NCBI RefSeq assembly: GCF_029193815.1
Contig: NZ_JARFVC010000019.1
Coordinates: forward strand, 1 to 63,737
DNA length: 63,737 nucleotides
Reading direction: 5' to 3'
Source of the DNA: Cytobacillus sp. S13-E01
Lineage (GTDB): Bacteria; Bacillota; Bacilli; Bacillales; Bacillaceae_L
Shown: one piece after another, positions 47,295 through 59,119 of the stretch
Numbering within the stretch: position 1 is the first letter of the stretch
Layout of the letters: each line of letters opens with the position of its first letter
The notes under the pieces: generated by a model
The model's input: only the letters and a program-made list of their open reading frames with translations
Databases searched by the model: none
Told to the model about the DNA's origin: nothing
Made by a program: the position numbers and the translations under genes

Positions 47295-48692
47295 TTATCC
47301 TCTTTTCCATCTAATACCTTGAGGAGTATCTTCAAGAATAATATTTTTTGCTTTTAAAGCATCACGGATTTCATCAGCTAAGGCAAAATTACGATCTTTA
47401 CGTGCTTGAATTCGCTTTTCTATTAGCTTCTCAATTTCTTCGTCAAGGAGTTGATTATCCTTGGTAGATATACCCAACACTCCAAAAAGTTTGTCAAATT
47501 CATTTAAAAATTCCTTGATTACTTGCACAGCCGTATTTTTCTCTTGCAAATAATAATTAGCTTGCTTAGATAATTCAAATAATACTGATATAGCATTTGC
47601 CGTATTAAAGTCATCATCCATTGCGCGGGTAAAATCCTCTCTATAACCTGATATTCTTTCTAACCATTCTTCATTGTTGTTCGTTAAATTACTGCTACTT
47701 TCTAAGCGATGCTTTAGATTAGTATAGGTAGTACGTAGTCTTTCTAGACCGTTCTTTGTATTATTCAGAAGTTCATCACTGTAATTAATAGGATGACGAT
47801 AATGAACCGATAACATGAAGAACCTGATTAGTTGCGGATCATGTTTCTTGATAATATCATGCACTAATACATAATTTCCAAGTGATTTAGACATCTTTTC
47901 GTTATCAATATTAATGTAACCATTGTGCATCCAGTAGTTCGCGAATGTTTGACCAGTAAATGCCTCAGATTGAGCGATTTCATTTTCATGGTGTGGAAAT
48001 GCTAAGTCTTGACCACCAGCATGAATATCAATTGTATCGCCCAAATATTTTCTTGCCATGGCAGAGCACTCTATATGCCATCCAGGTCTACCTTTACCCC
48101 ATGGGCTCTCCCAATAGATTTCCCCCTCTTTTGCCGCTTTCCAAAGCACGAAGTCAAGTGCATCTTGTTTTTTGTCACCCACTTCAATTCGGGCTCCTGA
48201 ACGGAGATCATCTATGGACTGATGGGACAGTTTACCATACTCTTTAAATGATCTAGTTTTATAATACACATCACCTTGAGACTCGTATGCATATCCCTTT
48301 TCAATTAAAGCCTCGATAAATTCTATAATGATCTCAATACTTTCAGTCACTCTTGGATGCACATCTGCTCTTTTGCAGCCCAATTCTGTGACATCTTCAA
48401 AATATGCATCTATAAAACGCTGGGCAACTGTTGGTACATTCACACCAAGTTCATTAGCAGCTTTAATCAACTTATCATCTACATCTGTAAAATTAGATAC
48501 AAAGTTTACTTCAAAACCACGAAACTCGAAATAATTTCGAACGGTATCAAATACTATTGCCGGTCTTGCATTGCCGATATGAATATAGTTATAAACAGTC
48601 GGCCCACATACGTACATTTTCACCTTGTTTTCTTCAAGAGGTTTAAAAACTTCTTTTTGTCTAGTTAGAGTATTATAAATTTGTATTGTCAT
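47295..48692 (-). CDS. cysS: cysteinyl-tRNA synthetase
   Basis: Class I synthetase of 465 aa. HIGH motif [12 protein letters not shown] (about 38-49), zinc site Cys near CGPTVYN and CSAMARKY with [10 protein letters not shown], and KMSKS as [11 protein letters not shown]. The ATG at 48692 is preferred: GAAAGGA lies 9 nt upstream and an in-frame GTG overlaps the cysE stop. It is co-transcribed with cysE behind the cysteine T-box. Confidence 0.98.
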   Translation of the reverse strand: MTIQIYNTLTRQKEVFKPLEENKVKMYVCGPTVYNYIHIGNARPAIVFDTVRNYFEFRGFEVNFVSNFTDVDDKLIKAANELGVNVPTVAQRFIDAYFEDVTELGCKRADVHPRVTESIEIIIEFIEALIEKGYAYESQGDVYYKTRSFKEYGKLSHQSIDDLRSGARIEVGDKKQDALDFVLWKAAKEGEIYWESPWGKGRPGWHIECSAMARKYLGDTIDIHAGGQDLAFPHHENEIAQSEAFTGQTFANYWMHNGYINIDNEKMSKSLGNYVLVHDIIKKHDPQLIRFFMLSVHYRHPINYSDELLNNTKNGLERLRTTYTNLKHRLESSSNLTNNNEEWLERISGYREDFTRAMDDDFNTANAISVLFELSKQANYYLQEKNTAVQVIKEFLNEFDKLFGVLGISTKDNQLLDEEIEKLIEKRIQARKDRNFALADEIRDALKAKNIILEDTPQGIRWKRG

Positions 48693-48694
48693 AT

Positions 48695-49342
48695 TCACGA
48701 ATCCTTTCTTTTGTAATATTCCTCTAGTTCTGTTTGTAACTCGACTATTCTGTCTTCAAGTACCTTAAATCGGTCTGCGATAGGGTCAGGCAAATCTCTA
48801 TGATTGAAGTCTTGCTTTATCTTCATTCCGTTTTTGATAACGACCTTACCTGGAATACCCACTACCGTTGAATTCGGTGGAACATCATGTAATACAACTG
48901 AACCCGCTCCTATTTTTGAATTCTCTCCAATCGTAATTGACCCAAGTACTTTTGCTCCTGTTGCAATAAGAGCATTATCCATAATTGTCGGATGTCTTTT
49001 TCCCTTTTCTTTCCCTGTTCCACCAAGGGTTACACCTTGAAACACCGTAACATTATCACCGATTTCACAGGTTTCTCCGATCACCACACCCATACCATGA
49101 TCTATAAAAAAGCGTTTGCCAATCTTCGCTCCCGGGTGTATCTCTATTCCAGTAAAAAATCTACTTATTTGTGAAGTTAGACGTGCTAGAAAAAAAAGTT
49201 TTCTCTTGTATAATGCATGCGCTAACCTATGAGCCCAAATGGCATGTAAACCAGAATAGGTTAAGATTACCTCAAGATAGGTTCTCGCTGCAGGGTCTTG
49301 TTCAAAGACGATACCAATATCTTCTTTTAAAGTTTTAAACAT
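48695..49342 (-). CDS. cysE: serine O-acetyltransferase CysE
   Basis: Makes O-acetylserine for cysteine synthesis, 215 aa. The N-terminal helical part precedes a left-handed beta-helix with hexapeptide repeats ([30 protein letters not shown] in part), including the catalytic [10 protein letters not shown] and [28 protein letters not shown] ribosome site lies upstream. Its leader has the T-box and a dispersed repeat. Confidence 0.98.
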   Translation of the reverse strand: MFKTLKEDIGIVFEQDPAARTYLEVILTYSGLHAIWAHRLAHALYKRKLFFLARLTSQISRFFTGIEIHPGAKIGKRFFIDHGMGVVIGETCEIGDNVTVFQGVTLGGTGKEKGKRHPTIMDNALIATGAKVLGSITIGENSKIGAGSVVLHDVPPNSTVVGIPGKVVIKNGMKIKQDFNHRDLPDPIADRFKVLEDRIVELQTELEEYYKRKDS

Positions 49343-49458
49343 CTTCTCCCCTCCGTTTTCTTAATATATTGAACATATAAGCCATATTTGATTTAAAATA
49401 ATAACAATAGTGTAACCTTAGTTTTATTTTAACTTGCCTTAGGAATTATTAAAGACAC

Positions 49459-49645
49459 AAGAAAAGCGCAAGGCGCGCCCGCTTATCGGCGACAAGCATA
49501 AGACGAGCCCTGACTAAAAGGCGTTTTTTGCCTTTGGGAAGGGATTGGCTTATACCATAGAGCCGATGGCGCCTGGAGCAGGACGTAGATAGACAAAGAC
49601 TCGAAGTTATACACAACCTTACAATTTTATAATTTCCTAAACAAT
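49459..49645 (+). repeat. dispersed modular repeat, copy G (tail type II) in the cysE leader
   Basis: Head AAGAAAAGCGCAAGGCGCGCCC, GCTTATCGGCGACAAGCATAAGACGAG, a hairpin around AAAGGCG/TGCCTTT, GGATTGGCTTATACCATAGAGCCGATGGCGCCTGGAGC and the type II tail ending TTTCCTAAACAA. It ends against the A-run of the T-box terminator on its + side. Its antisense is therefore in every read-through cysE transcript. Confidence 0.88.
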
Positions 49646-49688
49646 AAAAAAGCGTCCCTGTGTACTAATACACAGAGACGCTTTTTTG
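49646..49688 (-). terminator. T-box terminator upstream of cysE
   Basis: The stem GCGTCTCTGTGT/ACACAGGGACGC is followed by TTTTTT on the minus strand, immediately after the T-box sequence. Read-through depends on uncharged tRNA. Confidence 0.92.
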
Positions 49689-49912
49689 GCGCGGTTCCAC
49701 TCTGTTTAGGCCAAATAAAATGCCTCAACTTTGCCATATAACGGTGGAGCCGCTCTTATCTACTTCAAATAATCAATTATTTGTTTCTATAAGAGATTCT
49801 AAGGTGCATTTCAGAAGACATTTCATGAACCATTTACAGCCAATGATGGTTCTCTCTAAAATGAAAATGTTTTCCTACTCTCCTCATCAACACTTTTTCA
49901 TATTAAAATTTA
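49646..49912 (-). promoter_or_regulatory. cysteine T-box riboswitch for cysE-cysS
   Basis: The minus strand has the Stem I start (GATGAGGAGAGTAGGA), a specifier-loop TGC codon followed by A in TGAAATGCACC (TGC at 49806-49808), and the T-box sequence AGAGTGGAACCGCG (49690-49703), then the terminator. TGC specifies cysteine, which agrees with cysE and cysS downstream and with the B. subtilis cysES T-box. Confidence 0.92.
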
Positions 49913-49923
49913 CAATTAATCTT

Positions 49924-49952
49924 ACTATATTACATATCAATTAAATTGTTAA
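49924..49952 (-). promoter_or_regulatory. cysE-cysS (T-box) promoter
   Basis: The minus strand has TTAACA, a 17-bp spacer and TATAGT, overlapping the gltX stop region and just ahead of the T-box. Confidence 0.65.
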
Positions 49953-51406
49953 CTAATTAGTTTCTCTAGTCGAGATATTATTTTATCTTTCCCTAATAAA
50001 TGGATCGCTGTTGGTAGATCCGGGCCGTGTGTCTGTCCCGTTGTAGCTACACGGATTGGCATGAAGAGTTGTTTTCCTTTGAACCCTGTTGATTTTTGTA
50101 CTGTTTTCATCGCAACTTTTATCTCTTGTGCACCAAATGCATCTAATGTTTTGATCTCTTCCAAAAATGCAGCTAACACACTAGGAACTTGTTCTTCCTG
50201 CAATATAGCTTTTGCATCCTCTTCAAATTCAACGTCAGGAGTAAAAAAGATCTCTGTAAGTTCAACAATTTGTTCTCCATAACTCATTTTCTCCTGGAAT
50301 AAAGCGATAAGCTCTTTAGCCCATTGTAATTGATCTGGATTCATATCAGAACGTAAACGACCCGCTTTAATTAAGTGTGGCAAAGACAATTGGGTAAGCT
50401 TATCCACCTCTATTGTTTTCAAGTATTGATTATTCATCCAAGTTAACTTTTGTGTATCGAATAAGGCTTGTGACTTTGAGAGGCGAGTTGCATCAAAAAT
50501 CTCAATGAACTGTTCCTTTGAAAATATTTCTTCTTCTCCACCAGGTGACCATCCTAATAAGCCGATGAAGTTAAATAAAGCTTCTGGTAAAAAGCCAAGT
50601 TCTTCATATTGTTCAATAAATTGAATAATTGATTCATCGCGTTTACTAAGCTTTTTGCGATTTTCATTTACAATTAATGTCATATGGCCGAAAATTGGAT
50701 ATTCCCAACCTAACGCCTCAAAAATCATCATTTGTTTAGGTGTATTCGAAATATGGTCTTCCCCGCGAAGAACATGTGAAATTTTCATTAAGTAATCATC
50801 AACTGCTACAGCAAAGTTGTATGTTGGAGTTCCATCTTTTTTGACGATTACAAAATCTCCAATTCCATCTGATTCAAAAGAAATTTCACCTTTAACCATA
50901 TCGTTAAAAGCATATATCTTACTTTCTGGGACACGAAAACGTATACTCGGTAGTCTACCCTCTTTTTCATAAGCAACTTGTTCCTCTTTCGTTAAATTCC
51001 GATGTTTTCCAGAATAACGCGGCATTTCTCCTCTAGCAATTTGCTCTTCGCGCTCTCGCTCAATCTCTTCTTCTGAACAATAGCATTTATAGGCTAAGCC
51101 TTGTTCTAAAAGCTCTTGGTAGTACTTTGCATAAATATCAATACGTTCTGATTGACGATATGGTCCATAATCTCCACCGACATCTGTACTTTCATCCCAG
51201 TCAATTCCTAACCATCGTAAGTATTTTAATTGACTTTCTTCTCCACCTTCAATGTTTCTTTTTTTATCAGTATCCTCTATACGGATAATAAATTTACCAT
51301 TTTGATTGCGTGCAAATAAATAGTTAAATAGAGCTGTTCTGGCATTCCCTATATGTAAGTGCCCAGTCGGACTTGGTGCATAACGCACCCTCACTTCATT
51401 AGACAT
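49949..51406 (-). CDS. gltX: glutamyl-tRNA synthetase
   Basis: Class I GluRS of 485 aa; in Bacillus the non-discriminating type also charges tRNA-Gln for the GatCAB route. HIGH as [15 protein letters not shown] (about 12-26), KMSKS as [11 protein letters not shown] (about 250), zinc-like CYCSEEEIE region. C-terminal anticodon-binding domain follows. Lies between ispF and the cysE T-box. Confidence 0.98.
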   Translation of the reverse strand: MSNEVRVRYAPSPTGHLHIGNARTALFNYLFARNQNGKFIIRIEDTDKKRNIEGGEESQLKYLRWLGIDWDESTDVGGDYGPYRQSERIDIYAKYYQELLEQGLAYKCYCSEEEIEREREEQIARGEMPRYSGKHRNLTKEEQVAYEKEGRLPSIRFRVPESKIYAFNDMVKGEISFESDGIGDFVIVKKDGTPTYNFAVAVDDYLMKISHVLRGEDHISNTPKQMMIFEALGWEYPIFGHMTLIVNENRKKLSKRDESIIQFIEQYEELGFLPEALFNFIGLLGWSPGGEEEIFSKEQFIEIFDATRLSKSQALFDTQKLTWMNNQYLKTIEVDKLTQLSLPHLIKAGRLRSDMNPDQLQWAKELIALFQEKMSYGEQIVELTEIFFTPDVEFEEDAKAILQEEQVPSVLAAFLEEIKTLDAFGAQEIKVAMKTVQKSTGFKGKQLFMPIRVATTGQTHGPDLPTAIHLLGKDKIISRLEKLIS

Positions 51407-51496
51407 ATGTATTCCTCCGTTACGGTTCCATCTTTTATTAAGATAATATCATTCGGAAAATCATTATTATTTTACACTAGATATTCGAAATAGTAA

Positions 51497-51973
51497 TTAG
51501 CTTTTTTGTATTAGCACAACAACTTGTGCTGCTATACCTTCACCTCTTCCGGTAAAGCCAAGCTTTTCTGTTGTAGTCGCCTTAACATTTACCTGTGAAA
51601 CGTCAGCTTCAAGCAGGCCAGCAATTCGTTTTCTTATTTGAGTAATATAAGGTGCCATTTTGGGCATTTGTGCAATAATTGTACAATCGATATTTCCTAA
51701 TACATAGCCTTCCTTTTTCACCAAATCCCATACATGCCCGAGTAGAGCAGCCGAATTAGCATCTTTGAAAGTAGGATCTGTATCAGGAAAATGTTTACCG
51801 ATATCCCCAGCTGCAATTGCACCTAAACAGGCATCAGCAACAGTATGTAATAATACATCAGCATCAGAGTGACCTAAAAGCCCCCGTTCGTACGGTATCT
51901 CAATTCCGCCTATTATTAATGGTCTTCCCTCGACCAACTGATGAACGTCAAAACCCTGTCCAATCCGAATCAT
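51497..51973 (-). CDS. ispF: 2-C-methyl-D-erythritol 2,4-cyclodiphosphate synthase IspF
   Basis: MEP-pathway enzyme of 158 aa that forms the cyclodiphosphate. Zinc ligands in GFDVHQL and [10 protein letters not shown] (about 8-43), with the family [17 protein letters not shown]-like stretch. The start at 51973 ([11 protein letters not shown]) has AGAGGT 6 nt upstream; a longer frame reaches into the ispD end. Immediately follows ispD. Confidence 0.97.
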   Translation of the reverse strand: MIRIGQGFDVHQLVEGRPLIIGGIEIPYERGLLGHSDADVLLHTVADACLGAIAAGDIGKHFPDTDPTFKDANSAALLGHVWDLVKKEGYVLGNIDCTIIAQMPKMAPYITQIRKRIAGLLEADVSQVNVKATTTEKLGFTGRGEGIAAQVVVLIQKS

Positions 51974-51999
51974 AATATTACCTCTTTCTACCAACACGC

Positions 52000-52692
52000 T
52001 TAGTAGTTAGTCCAACTTTTTAATATTGCTTGTGCAAAAAGTAAATCTTCTGGTGTTGTCAGCTTTATATTCTGATAATCTCCCTCTACAATAACCACGC
52101 AAAGCCCTAGCCTTTCAACTAAACTAGCATCATCCGTACCTAAATAATTTTCTACAATAGCCTTATCATGTGCTTTTAGCAACAATGAAACACGAAAAGC
52201 TTGTGGGGTTTGTACAGACCACAAGCTAGATCGTTCAACCGTTTCTACAACTGTTAAGGAACTAGTGGCTTTTTTTATGGTATCTTTTACAGGAACTGCA
52301 GCAATGGCAGCTCCTGATTTGCTAGCTGCAGCAACTAAATTTTTTATTAACTTATTTTTAACAAATGGCCTTGCACCATCATGAACTAATACGATTTCTG
52401 CATCCTTCAACACCTGTATACCATTGTATACACTTTGTTGACGTTCTTGACCACCAAAAACAATGGAGGTGACCTTTTTAATAGCATATTTAAAAAGCAG
52501 TTGTTCAACTATTGCTAGTTCTTTTTGATTAATAACTAATGTAATTCCAGCACAGAACTCATCATGTTCAAAAACCATTAACGTACGAATAATAACAGGT
52601 ATGTCTTCTAACTCTATAAATTGTTTGTTTTTTCCCGCCTGCATTCTTTTACCTTGTCCTGCGGCAAGCACTACCACTTGATACTTCATCAC
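52000..52692 (-). CDS. ispD: 2-C-methyl-D-erythritol 4-phosphate cytidylyltransferase IspD
   Basis: MEP-pathway cytidylyltransferase of 230 aa. The CTP-binding [19 protein letters not shown] (about 7-25) is intact, with [11 protein letters not shown]-like [13 protein letters not shown] and [13 protein letters not shown] later. Between yacL and ispF, as in B. subtilis (yacM-yacN). Confidence 0.97.
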   Translation of the reverse strand: MMKYQVVVLAAGQGKRMQAGKNKQFIELEDIPVIIRTLMVFEHDEFCAGITLVINQKELAIVEQLLFKYAIKKVTSIVFGGQERQQSVYNGIQVLKDAEIVLVHDGARPFVKNKLIKNLVAAASKSGAAIAAVPVKDTIKKATSSLTVVETVERSSLWSVQTPQAFRVSLLLKAHDKAIVENYLGTDDASLVERLGLCVVIVEGDYQNIKLTTPEDLLFAQAILKSWTNY

Positions 52693-52746
52693 TTTGGTTC
52701 CCCTATCTTCTTCAAATACACTTGGAAAAAGGAAAGCATGATACCT

Positions 52747-53841
52747 TTATAATGCTTTTTCAAGCAACTTTGGTTTGGCAAAAATCATTCTTCCCGCTGA
52801 TGTCTGCAGTACACTTGTTACGAGAACATCAATCTTTTTCCCGATGTAATCTCTACCTTCTTCAACAACAATCATTGTTCCGTCATCAAGATAGGCAACA
52901 CCTTGATTATATTCTTTTCCATCCTTTATCACCTGCACATTTAGCTCTTCACCTGGAAGAACAACAGGCTTCACAGCATTAGCTAAATCATTTATATTTA
53001 AGACGGCAACACTTTGCAACTCACAAACCTTGTTTAAGTTAAAATCATTTGTCACTACGACACCTGCCGTTAACTTGGCAAGTTTTACTAGCTTGCTATC
53101 AACTTCCGAAATATCGTCAAAGTCCCCTTCATATATTTCTACCTTAATAGAAAGTTCCTTTTGAATACGATTTAATATGTCAAGACCTCTTCTCCCACGA
53201 TTTCGCTTCAGTACATCCGAAGAATCAGCAATATGCTGTAACTCCTCTAATACAAATCGTGGAATAACGATAATCCCTTCTAAGAAACCAGTTTGACAAA
53301 TGTCCGCTACCCTGCCATCTATAATTACGCTAGTATCTAGAATTTTTAACTTTTTGGCGATATTTTCATTTTCTTCCTCTTCTGCGCCCTTTTTCTTACC
53401 CATTCGATTCGAGATTGAAAAAACACTAACGAGCTCATCTCTCTTTTTAAATCCCACCTGAAACCCAAGATACCCTAGCAATAATGTAACAAAGATTGGA
53501 ACGACTGTATTTACGACTGTAAACTGGATCGACTTCAATGGAATAACAATAAGAAAAGCAACGATCAAACCAAAAATTAAACCAAGACTACCGAATAATA
53601 CATCTGTTACAGGTGCTTTTACCAGTGCTTCTTCAAGCCAGCGAATTAGTCCCACAATGTAATCGACTAACCAAAAAGTAGTAATAAATAAGATAATAGC
53701 ACCTAAAATGGCGAGCGTATATGGTTTATCTAAATATGGAACATTACCGACATTTAACAGCTTAAATAGCTCGGGAATAAAGAAAATACCTAGCATTCCA
53801 CCGATAATAAGAAAAAATAGCTGTACAATACGTTTTAACAT
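52747..53841 (-). CDS. yacL: membrane PIN/TRAM-domain protein YacL
   Basis: A 364-aa protein. Four N-terminal membrane segments (roughly 1-25, 35-62, 75-100, 105-130) precede a PIN nuclease-like domain with [22 protein letters not shown] (about 177-198) and [12 protein letters not shown], and a C-terminal TRAM domain (about 290-350). RNA target unknown. Start at 53841 has GGAGGTGAAGGA before ATG; longer extension is spurious. Lies between disA and ispD. Confidence 0.9.
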   Translation of the reverse strand: MLKRIVQLFFLIIGGMLGIFFIPELFKLLNVGNVPYLDKPYTLAILGAIILFITTFWLVDYIVGLIRWLEEALVKAPVTDVLFGSLGLIFGLIVAFLIVIPLKSIQFTVVNTVVPIFVTLLLGYLGFQVGFKKRDELVSVFSISNRMGKKKGAEEEENENIAKKLKILDTSVIIDGRVADICQTGFLEGIIVIPRFVLEELQHIADSSDVLKRNRGRRGLDILNRIQKELSIKVEIYEGDFDDISEVDSKLVKLAKLTAGVVVTNDFNLNKVCELQSVAVLNINDLANAVKPVVLPGEELNVQVIKDGKEYNQGVAYLDDGTMIVVEEGRDYIGKKIDVLVTSVLQTSAGRMIFAKPKLLEKAL

Positions 53842-53966
53842 TCCTTCACCTCCTCTTATCATTATTAACACTTTATAATAATTGAAACCCTCAATAAATA
53901 GATTTTTTAAAATGTAAAAAGAATGATACGGTAGTGTAAAATAGTCCCTCAACCCATATCAATAAA

Positions 53967-53995
53967 ATCGTATCATCTTAATAAATAAGTGTCAA
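53967..53995 (-). promoter_or_regulatory. promoter of yacL-ispD-ispF
   Basis: The minus strand has TTGACA, a 17-bp spacer and TACGAT in the 204-bp gap after disA. Confidence 0.65.
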
Positions 53996-54045
53996 TTTTC
54001 TAGAAAAAAATTTCATTTTATCATAGATGTACTGATTAATCAAAT

Positions 54046-55122
54046 TTAAATTTGCCTATCAATTAGTAGTTGATCCTGAATTCGCTTTAAGCCTTCTTTT
54101 ATTTTTCTGGCTCGTACTTCTCCAATTCCCTCAACCTCGACTAACTGTTCTACGGATGAGTTCATGATTTGTTTCATATTTTCAAAGGTAGATATTAAAT
54201 TTTCAATAACAAGTGGTGGTAATCTCGGTATTTTACTTAATATTCGATAACCTCTAGTCGGTATTACTTCATCAGTGTTTGTTGATATATGGAAACCAAG
54301 GAGCTTTAATAGTACTGTATCATCTAATAACTCACGATTTGATAACGCTTGTAACTGCTCTAATAATTCATATGGTTCACTGCCTTTAATTTTCATATAA
54401 TCTTTTATAACTAACGCTGCTTCTTTTTCAACATTGACAAGGAGCTCTGTCATTTGTAACCGGAGGAGTCGTCCTTCTGTTCCTAATTCATTGATATAGC
54501 AAAGTATTTCACTTTTTATGCGTAGCACCATCTCGATGCGATGTAGTACTTGTAGTACTTCTGAGTGAGTAACAAGCTCTTCAAACTCTAGCGCTCCTAA
54601 GTTTGTAAGGGCTTGATCTAAAACCGACTTGTACTTCTCCAATGTTTGAATTGCTTGATTAGCCTTGGTTAAAATTACTCCTATATCCTTTAAAGCATAA
54701 CGAAATTCACCTTGGTATAACGTAATGACGTTTCGTCTTTGAGAAATAGCAATTACTAGACAACTAGTTTGCCTTGCAACTCTCTCTGCCGTTCGATGTC
54801 TCATTCCAGTCTCTGAAGAAAGGGTTTTAGAGCTTGGAATTAGCTGCGCATTGGCAAATAAAATTTTACTACCAGAATCATTTAAGATAATAGCTCCATC
54901 CATTTTTGCTAATTCATATAAATAAGCAGGGGTGAAATGGCTATTTATTTGAAAACCACCATCAACCAACTCTTTTACATATTCATTAAAGCCAACAACA
55001 ATTAGTCCACCTGTCTTTGCACGGAGTACATTCTCAATACCTTCCCGAATAGGTGTTCCCGGTGCAATAAACTTAAGGATTTGATTCAAAGTATTCTCTC
55101 GTTTGTGTTGTTGTCCATTCAT
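54046..55122 (-). CDS. disA: DNA integrity scanning diadenylate cyclase DisA
   Basis: Makes cyclic di-AMP and scans DNA for lesions, 358 aa. The DAC domain has DGAIILND (75-82) and [11 protein letters not shown] (about 107). The linker spine is helical, and the C-terminal helix-hairpin-helix domain has [19 protein letters not shown]. Three bases after radA. Confidence 0.98.
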   Translation of the reverse strand: MNGQQHKRENTLNQILKFIAPGTPIREGIENVLRAKTGGLIVVGFNEYVKELVDGGFQINSHFTPAYLYELAKMDGAIILNDSGSKILFANAQLIPSSKTLSSETGMRHRTAERVARQTSCLVIAISQRRNVITLYQGEFRYALKDIGVILTKANQAIQTLEKYKSVLDQALTNLGALEFEELVTHSEVLQVLHRIEMVLRIKSEILCYINELGTEGRLLRLQMTELLVNVEKEAALVIKDYMKIKGSEPYELLEQLQALSNRELLDDTVLLKLLGFHISTNTDEVIPTRGYRILSKIPRLPPLVIENLISTFENMKQIMNSSVEQLVEVEGIGEVRARKIKEGLKRIQDQLLIDRQI

Positions 55123-55125
55123 TCA

Positions 55126-56496
55126 TTATCCCCCTAATGTATATTGTAGGGCTTGCCTTACATTTGCTACACCAATGACCTCTACCCCTTTAGGGAACGT
55201 CCAGCCTCCTATGTTTCGCTCTGGGATAATAACGCGTTCAAAACCTAGTTTAGCAGCTTCTTGAACACGTTGTTCAATCCTTGAAACCCGTCTTACTTCT
55301 CCTGTTAATCCTACTTCACCGATTACTACATCTGTTGGTTTTGGTGCCTGATCTCTAAAACTTGATGCAATACTAATAGCAACAGCTAAATCAATGGCAG
55401 GCTCATCGAGTTTTATCCCACCCGCTACCTTGAGATATGCATCTTGATTTTGAAGTAAAAGACCAACACGTTTTTCCAATACTGCCATTAGTAACGATAC
55501 ACGATTATGATCGACACCTGTCGCCATACGTCTAGGGTTACCAAAACTAGTTGGTGAAATTAATGCTTGAATTTCAACAAGGACAGGGCGTGTTCCTTCC
55601 ATGGAGGCAACTACAGTAGACCCAGCAGCCCCTTTTGATCTCTCTTCCAAGAAGATCTCTGAAGGATTTGCAACTTCTTCTAACCCGGATTCCTTCATCT
55701 CAAAAATCCCCATTTCATTTGTTGAACCAAAGCGGTTTTTGACTGCCCTTAAGATACGGTAAGAATGATGTCGCTCACCTTCAAAATATAAGACGGTATC
55801 TACCATATGTTCTAAAAGCCTTGGCCCTGCAATATTTCCTTCTTTTGTTACATGACCAACAATAAATATTGCAATACCATTTGTTTTTGCTATTCTCATT
55901 AATTCAGCTGTACATTCTCTAACCTGTGACACACTTCCTGGCGCAGAAGTTATCTCAGAATTATAAATTGTCTGAATGGAATCAATCACTACAAAGCTTG
56001 GGTTCATTTCATGAATGGATTGTGAGATATACTCTAGATCAGTTTCTGCCAGAACATATAATTGGTCTGACATTACACCTAAACGGTCTGACCGTAACTT
56101 GGTTTGTTTAACAGATTCCTCCCCGGAGATATATAAAACTTTTTCGTTTTTTGCGATTTGAGAAGACACTTGTAGCAATAACGTTGATTTTCCTATTCCA
56201 GGATCACCACCAATTAATACAAGCGACCCACGAACAATTCCTCCACCTAACACTCGATTAAACTCAGAAATAGTTGTATATACTCGAGGTTCACTACTTG
56301 TTTCAATTGAGGAGATAGGTGAAGGTTTGGTGACTACTGAGGAATTGCTATGGGCAAACGCTCCCTTTCTTGCAGGCTTCATTTCTATTTCTTCAACTAA
56401 GGTATTCCATGTGCTACAGCCTGGACATTTTCCCATCCACTTCGCCGACTCATATCCACAGGATTGACAAATAAATTTCGTTTTCTTTTTAGCCAT
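55126..56496 (-). CDS. radA: DNA repair protein RadA
   Basis: A RecA-like branch migration helicase of 456 aa. The N-terminal zinc finger has Cys at 10, 13, 24 and 27. Walker A is [10 protein letters not shown] (96-105), and the RadA signature [15 protein letters not shown] is present. The C-terminal Lon-like domain has [21 protein letters not shown]. Followed by disA, preceded by the terminator after clpC, so radA-disA probably have reduced or separate expression. Confidence 0.98.
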   Translation of the reverse strand: MAKKKTKFICQSCGYESAKWMGKCPGCSTWNTLVEEIEMKPARKGAFAHSNSSVVTKPSPISSIETSSEPRVYTTISEFNRVLGGGIVRGSLVLIGGDPGIGKSTLLLQVSSQIAKNEKVLYISGEESVKQTKLRSDRLGVMSDQLYVLAETDLEYISQSIHEMNPSFVVIDSIQTIYNSEITSAPGSVSQVRECTAELMRIAKTNGIAIFIVGHVTKEGNIAGPRLLEHMVDTVLYFEGERHHSYRILRAVKNRFGSTNEMGIFEMKESGLEEVANPSEIFLEERSKGAAGSTVVASMEGTRPVLVEIQALISPTSFGNPRRMATGVDHNRVSLLMAVLEKRVGLLLQNQDAYLKVAGGIKLDEPAIDLAVAISIASSFRDQAPKPTDVVIGEVGLTGEVRRVSRIEQRVQEAAKLGFERVIIPERNIGGWTFPKGVEVIGVANVRQALQYTLGG

Positions 56497-56612
56497 GAAA
56501 AAAGTCCTCTCTTATTAAATTACCAATAAAATGTAAAATTATGATTACGATTTTATAAAAACTAATTATAACCAAGCTTGAAACACTACTATTAAGTATT
56601 TCTTTAACTTAT

Positions 56613-56661
56613 AAAAAAACCGAGATATACAACAAATGGTTATTTTAATTGTATACCTCAG
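56613..56661 (-). terminator. terminator after clpC
   Basis: The minus strand has GAGGTATACAA/TTGTATATCTC with a 16-nt loop followed by GGTTTTTTT. It separates the heat-shock operon from radA-disA. Confidence 0.75.
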
Positions 56662-56677
56662 TAACTTTATTTTATCC

Positions 56678-59119
56678 TTATTTTACCTTTTCCTTTTCTA
56701 CGGTCCTTACAATAAACTCTCCATTTTCTATATCCATTACGATATTTTGACCTTTTTCGATTGAGCCTTTTAGTAACTCTTCAGATAATCGATCTTCAAT
56801 TTGTTTTTGAATAGCTCTACGCAATGGTCTTGCACCATACTCTAAATCATGACCTTCTTCTACGATTTTTTCTTTAGCTGCCTCGGTTAATTCAAGATTA
56901 ATATCTTGTTCAACTAGTCGTTTAGTCAACTGATTAGACATAAGAGTAACGATATCTTTCAAATGTTTTTTCTCTAATGAATGGAATACGATGATTTCAT
57001 CAATACGGTTAAGGAATTCTGGACGGAATGCCTTTTTGAGTTCTTCCATTACTTTTCCCTTCATATCCTTATAATCTTGGACTTCATCTTGTAAATTAAA
57101 TCCAACATATTTGTTACGTTTTAATGTACTAGCACCAACGTTTGATGTCATGATTACGATTGTATTTCTAAAATCAACCCTACGACCTTTTGAGTCAGTT
57201 AAACGCCCATCTTCTAATACTTGCAGCAAGATATTAAATACGTCTGGATGTGCCTTTTCAATTTCGTCAAGTAGTACAACAGAATATGGTTTACGACGTA
57301 CCTTTTCTGTTAATTGTCCACCTTCTTCATAGCCTACATATCCTGGAGGGGAACCTACTAACCTTGATGTCGAGTGTTTTTCCATATACTCAGACATATC
57401 AACTCGTATCATTGCATCTTCATCACCGAACATCGATTCAGCTAATGCTCTTGCAAGTTCTGTTTTACCTACCCCAGTAGGTCCTAGGAATATAAACGAA
57501 CCAATTGGACGTTTAGGGTCCTTTAAGCCCGCCCTTGCACGTCTGACTGCTTTTGCAACAGCTACAACAGCCTCTTCTTGACCAATTACACGTGAATGAA
57601 TGAGTTCTTCCATATTCAATAATTTGTCAGTTTCAGTTTGTGCTAATTTAGATACTGGAATACCAGTCCAACTTGATACAACAGTTGCGATATCCTCAAC
57701 CGTCACCTCAGAGTTTTCTTGACCTTGTTTTTCCTTCCAGGTTTTCTTAGTTTCTTCAAGCTTCTCACGTAATCGCTGCTCATTATCACGTAAGGATGCT
57801 GCTTTTTCAAATTCTTGGCTTTGAACAGCTGAATCCTTTTCTTTACGTACTTCTTCTAACTTCTGTTCAAGCTCTTTTAAATTTGGTGGTGCCGTGTAGG
57901 AACGAAGGCGAACTTTTGACCCTGCTTCATCAATTAAGTCAATAGCTTTATCAGGTAAAAATCGGTCTGAGATGTATCGATCAGACAATTTTACTGCTTG
58001 AATGATTGCATCATCAATAATGGATACACGATGGTGTGCCTCATAACGGTCTCTTAATCCTTTTAAAATTTGAATTGATTCTTCAATCGTTGGTTCATCA
58101 ACTTGTATTGGTTGGAATCTTCTTTCTAGTGCAGCATCTTTTTCAATATATTTACGATACTCATCTAATGTTGTCGCACCAATACATTGTAGCTCTCCAC
58201 GTGCCAAGGATGGTTTTAAAATGTTAGAGGCATCTATTGCGCCTTCTGCTCCACCAGCACCGATTAATGTATGAAGCTCATCGATAAATAAAATGATATT
58301 ACCGGCTTGGCGTATTTCATCCATCACCTTTTTCAAACGATCCTCAAATTCACCACGATACTTCGTTCCCGCTACAACCGTCCCCATATCTAAAGTCATA
58401 ACACGTTTATCTCGTAATGTTTCTGGAACTTCATTATTGATAATTTGTTGAGCAAGTCCTTCAGCTATCGCTGTTTTACCTACCCCTGGCTCACCGATTA
58501 ACACTGGATTATTTTTCGTTCGACGGCTCAAGACCTCAATAACACGCTGTATTTCTTTACTACGACCGATAACCGGATCTAAACTGCCTTCTCTTGCAAT
58601 CGCTGTTAAATCTCTGGCAAGACTATCTAATGTAGGTGTGTTTGCATTTGCATTGCCCCCACCCTGGTGCCCTGACGAGGATTCATTACTACCTAGCAGT
58701 TGTAGTACTTGTTGGCGTGCTTTATTTAAGCTTACTCCTAGATTATTTAATACTCTAGCAGCAACTCCTTCACCTTCACGAATTAAACCTAATAAAATAT
58801 GCTCGGTTCCAACATAAGAGTGACCTAATTTCCTAGCTTCATCCATTGACAATTCAATAACCTTTTTTGCTCTAGGAGTATAATGAATCGTTTGTGACGC
58901 ATCCTGTCCACGCCCAATTAAAATCTCAACTTCTTTTTGAATTTTATCAGGACCTAGTCCAAGAGCCACTAACGCTTTAGCTGCGATCCCTTCACCTTCT
59001 CGAATCAAACCTAATAAAATATGTTCTGTGCCAATATTATTATGTCCTAAGCGGACTGCTTCTTCTTGAGCGAGTGCTAATACTTTTTGTGCGCGTTCTG
59101 TAAATCTACCAAACATCAT
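56678..59119 (-). CDS. clpC: ATP-dependent Clp protease ATPase ClpC
   Basis: An AAA+ unfoldase of 813 aa, partner of ClpP; degrades McsB-arginylated proteins and competence/stress regulators. The N-domain has two repeats ([27 protein letters not shown] in part). D1 Walker A is GEPGVGKT, middle domain near 410-470 contains the UVR-like stretch, and D2 Walker A is GPTGVGKT. The ATGATG start overlaps the mcsB stop. Confidence 0.99.
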   Translation of the reverse strand: MMFGRFTERAQKVLALAQEEAVRLGHNNIGTEHILLGLIREGEGIAAKALVALGLGPDKIQKEVEILIGRGQDASQTIHYTPRAKKVIELSMDEARKLGHSYVGTEHILLGLIREGEGVAARVLNNLGVSLNKARQQVLQLLGSNESSSGHQGGGNANANTPTLDSLARDLTAIAREGSLDPVIGRSKEIQRVIEVLSRRTKNNPVLIGEPGVGKTAIAEGLAQQIINNEVPETLRDKRVMTLDMGTVVAGTKYRGEFEDRLKKVMDEIRQAGNIILFIDELHTLIGAGGAEGAIDASNILKPSLARGELQCIGATTLDEYRKYIEKDAALERRFQPIQVDEPTIEESIQILKGLRDRYEAHHRVSIIDDAIIQAVKLSDRYISDRFLPDKAIDLIDEAGSKVRLRSYTAPPNLKELEQKLEEVRKEKDSAVQSQEFEKAASLRDNEQRLREKLEETKKTWKEKQGQENSEVTVEDIATVVSSWTGIPVSKLAQTETDKLLNMEELIHSRVIGQEEAVVAVAKAVRRARAGLKDPKRPIGSFIFLGPTGVGKTELARALAESMFGDEDAMIRVDMSEYMEKHSTSRLVGSPPGYVGYEEGGQLTEKVRRKPYSVVLLDEIEKAHPDVFNILLQVLEDGRLTDSKGRRVDFRNTIVIMTSNVGASTLKRNKYVGFNLQDEVQDYKDMKGKVMEELKKAFRPEFLNRIDEIIVFHSLEKKHLKDIVTLMSNQLTKRLVEQDINLELTEAAKEKIVEEGHDLEYGARPLRRAIQKQIEDRLSEELLKGSIEKGQNIVMDIENGEFIVRTVEKEKVK

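Noticed and set aside
49343-49458. Second promoter directly before cysE
   Set aside because: A/T-rich, but there is no convincing -35/-10 pair.
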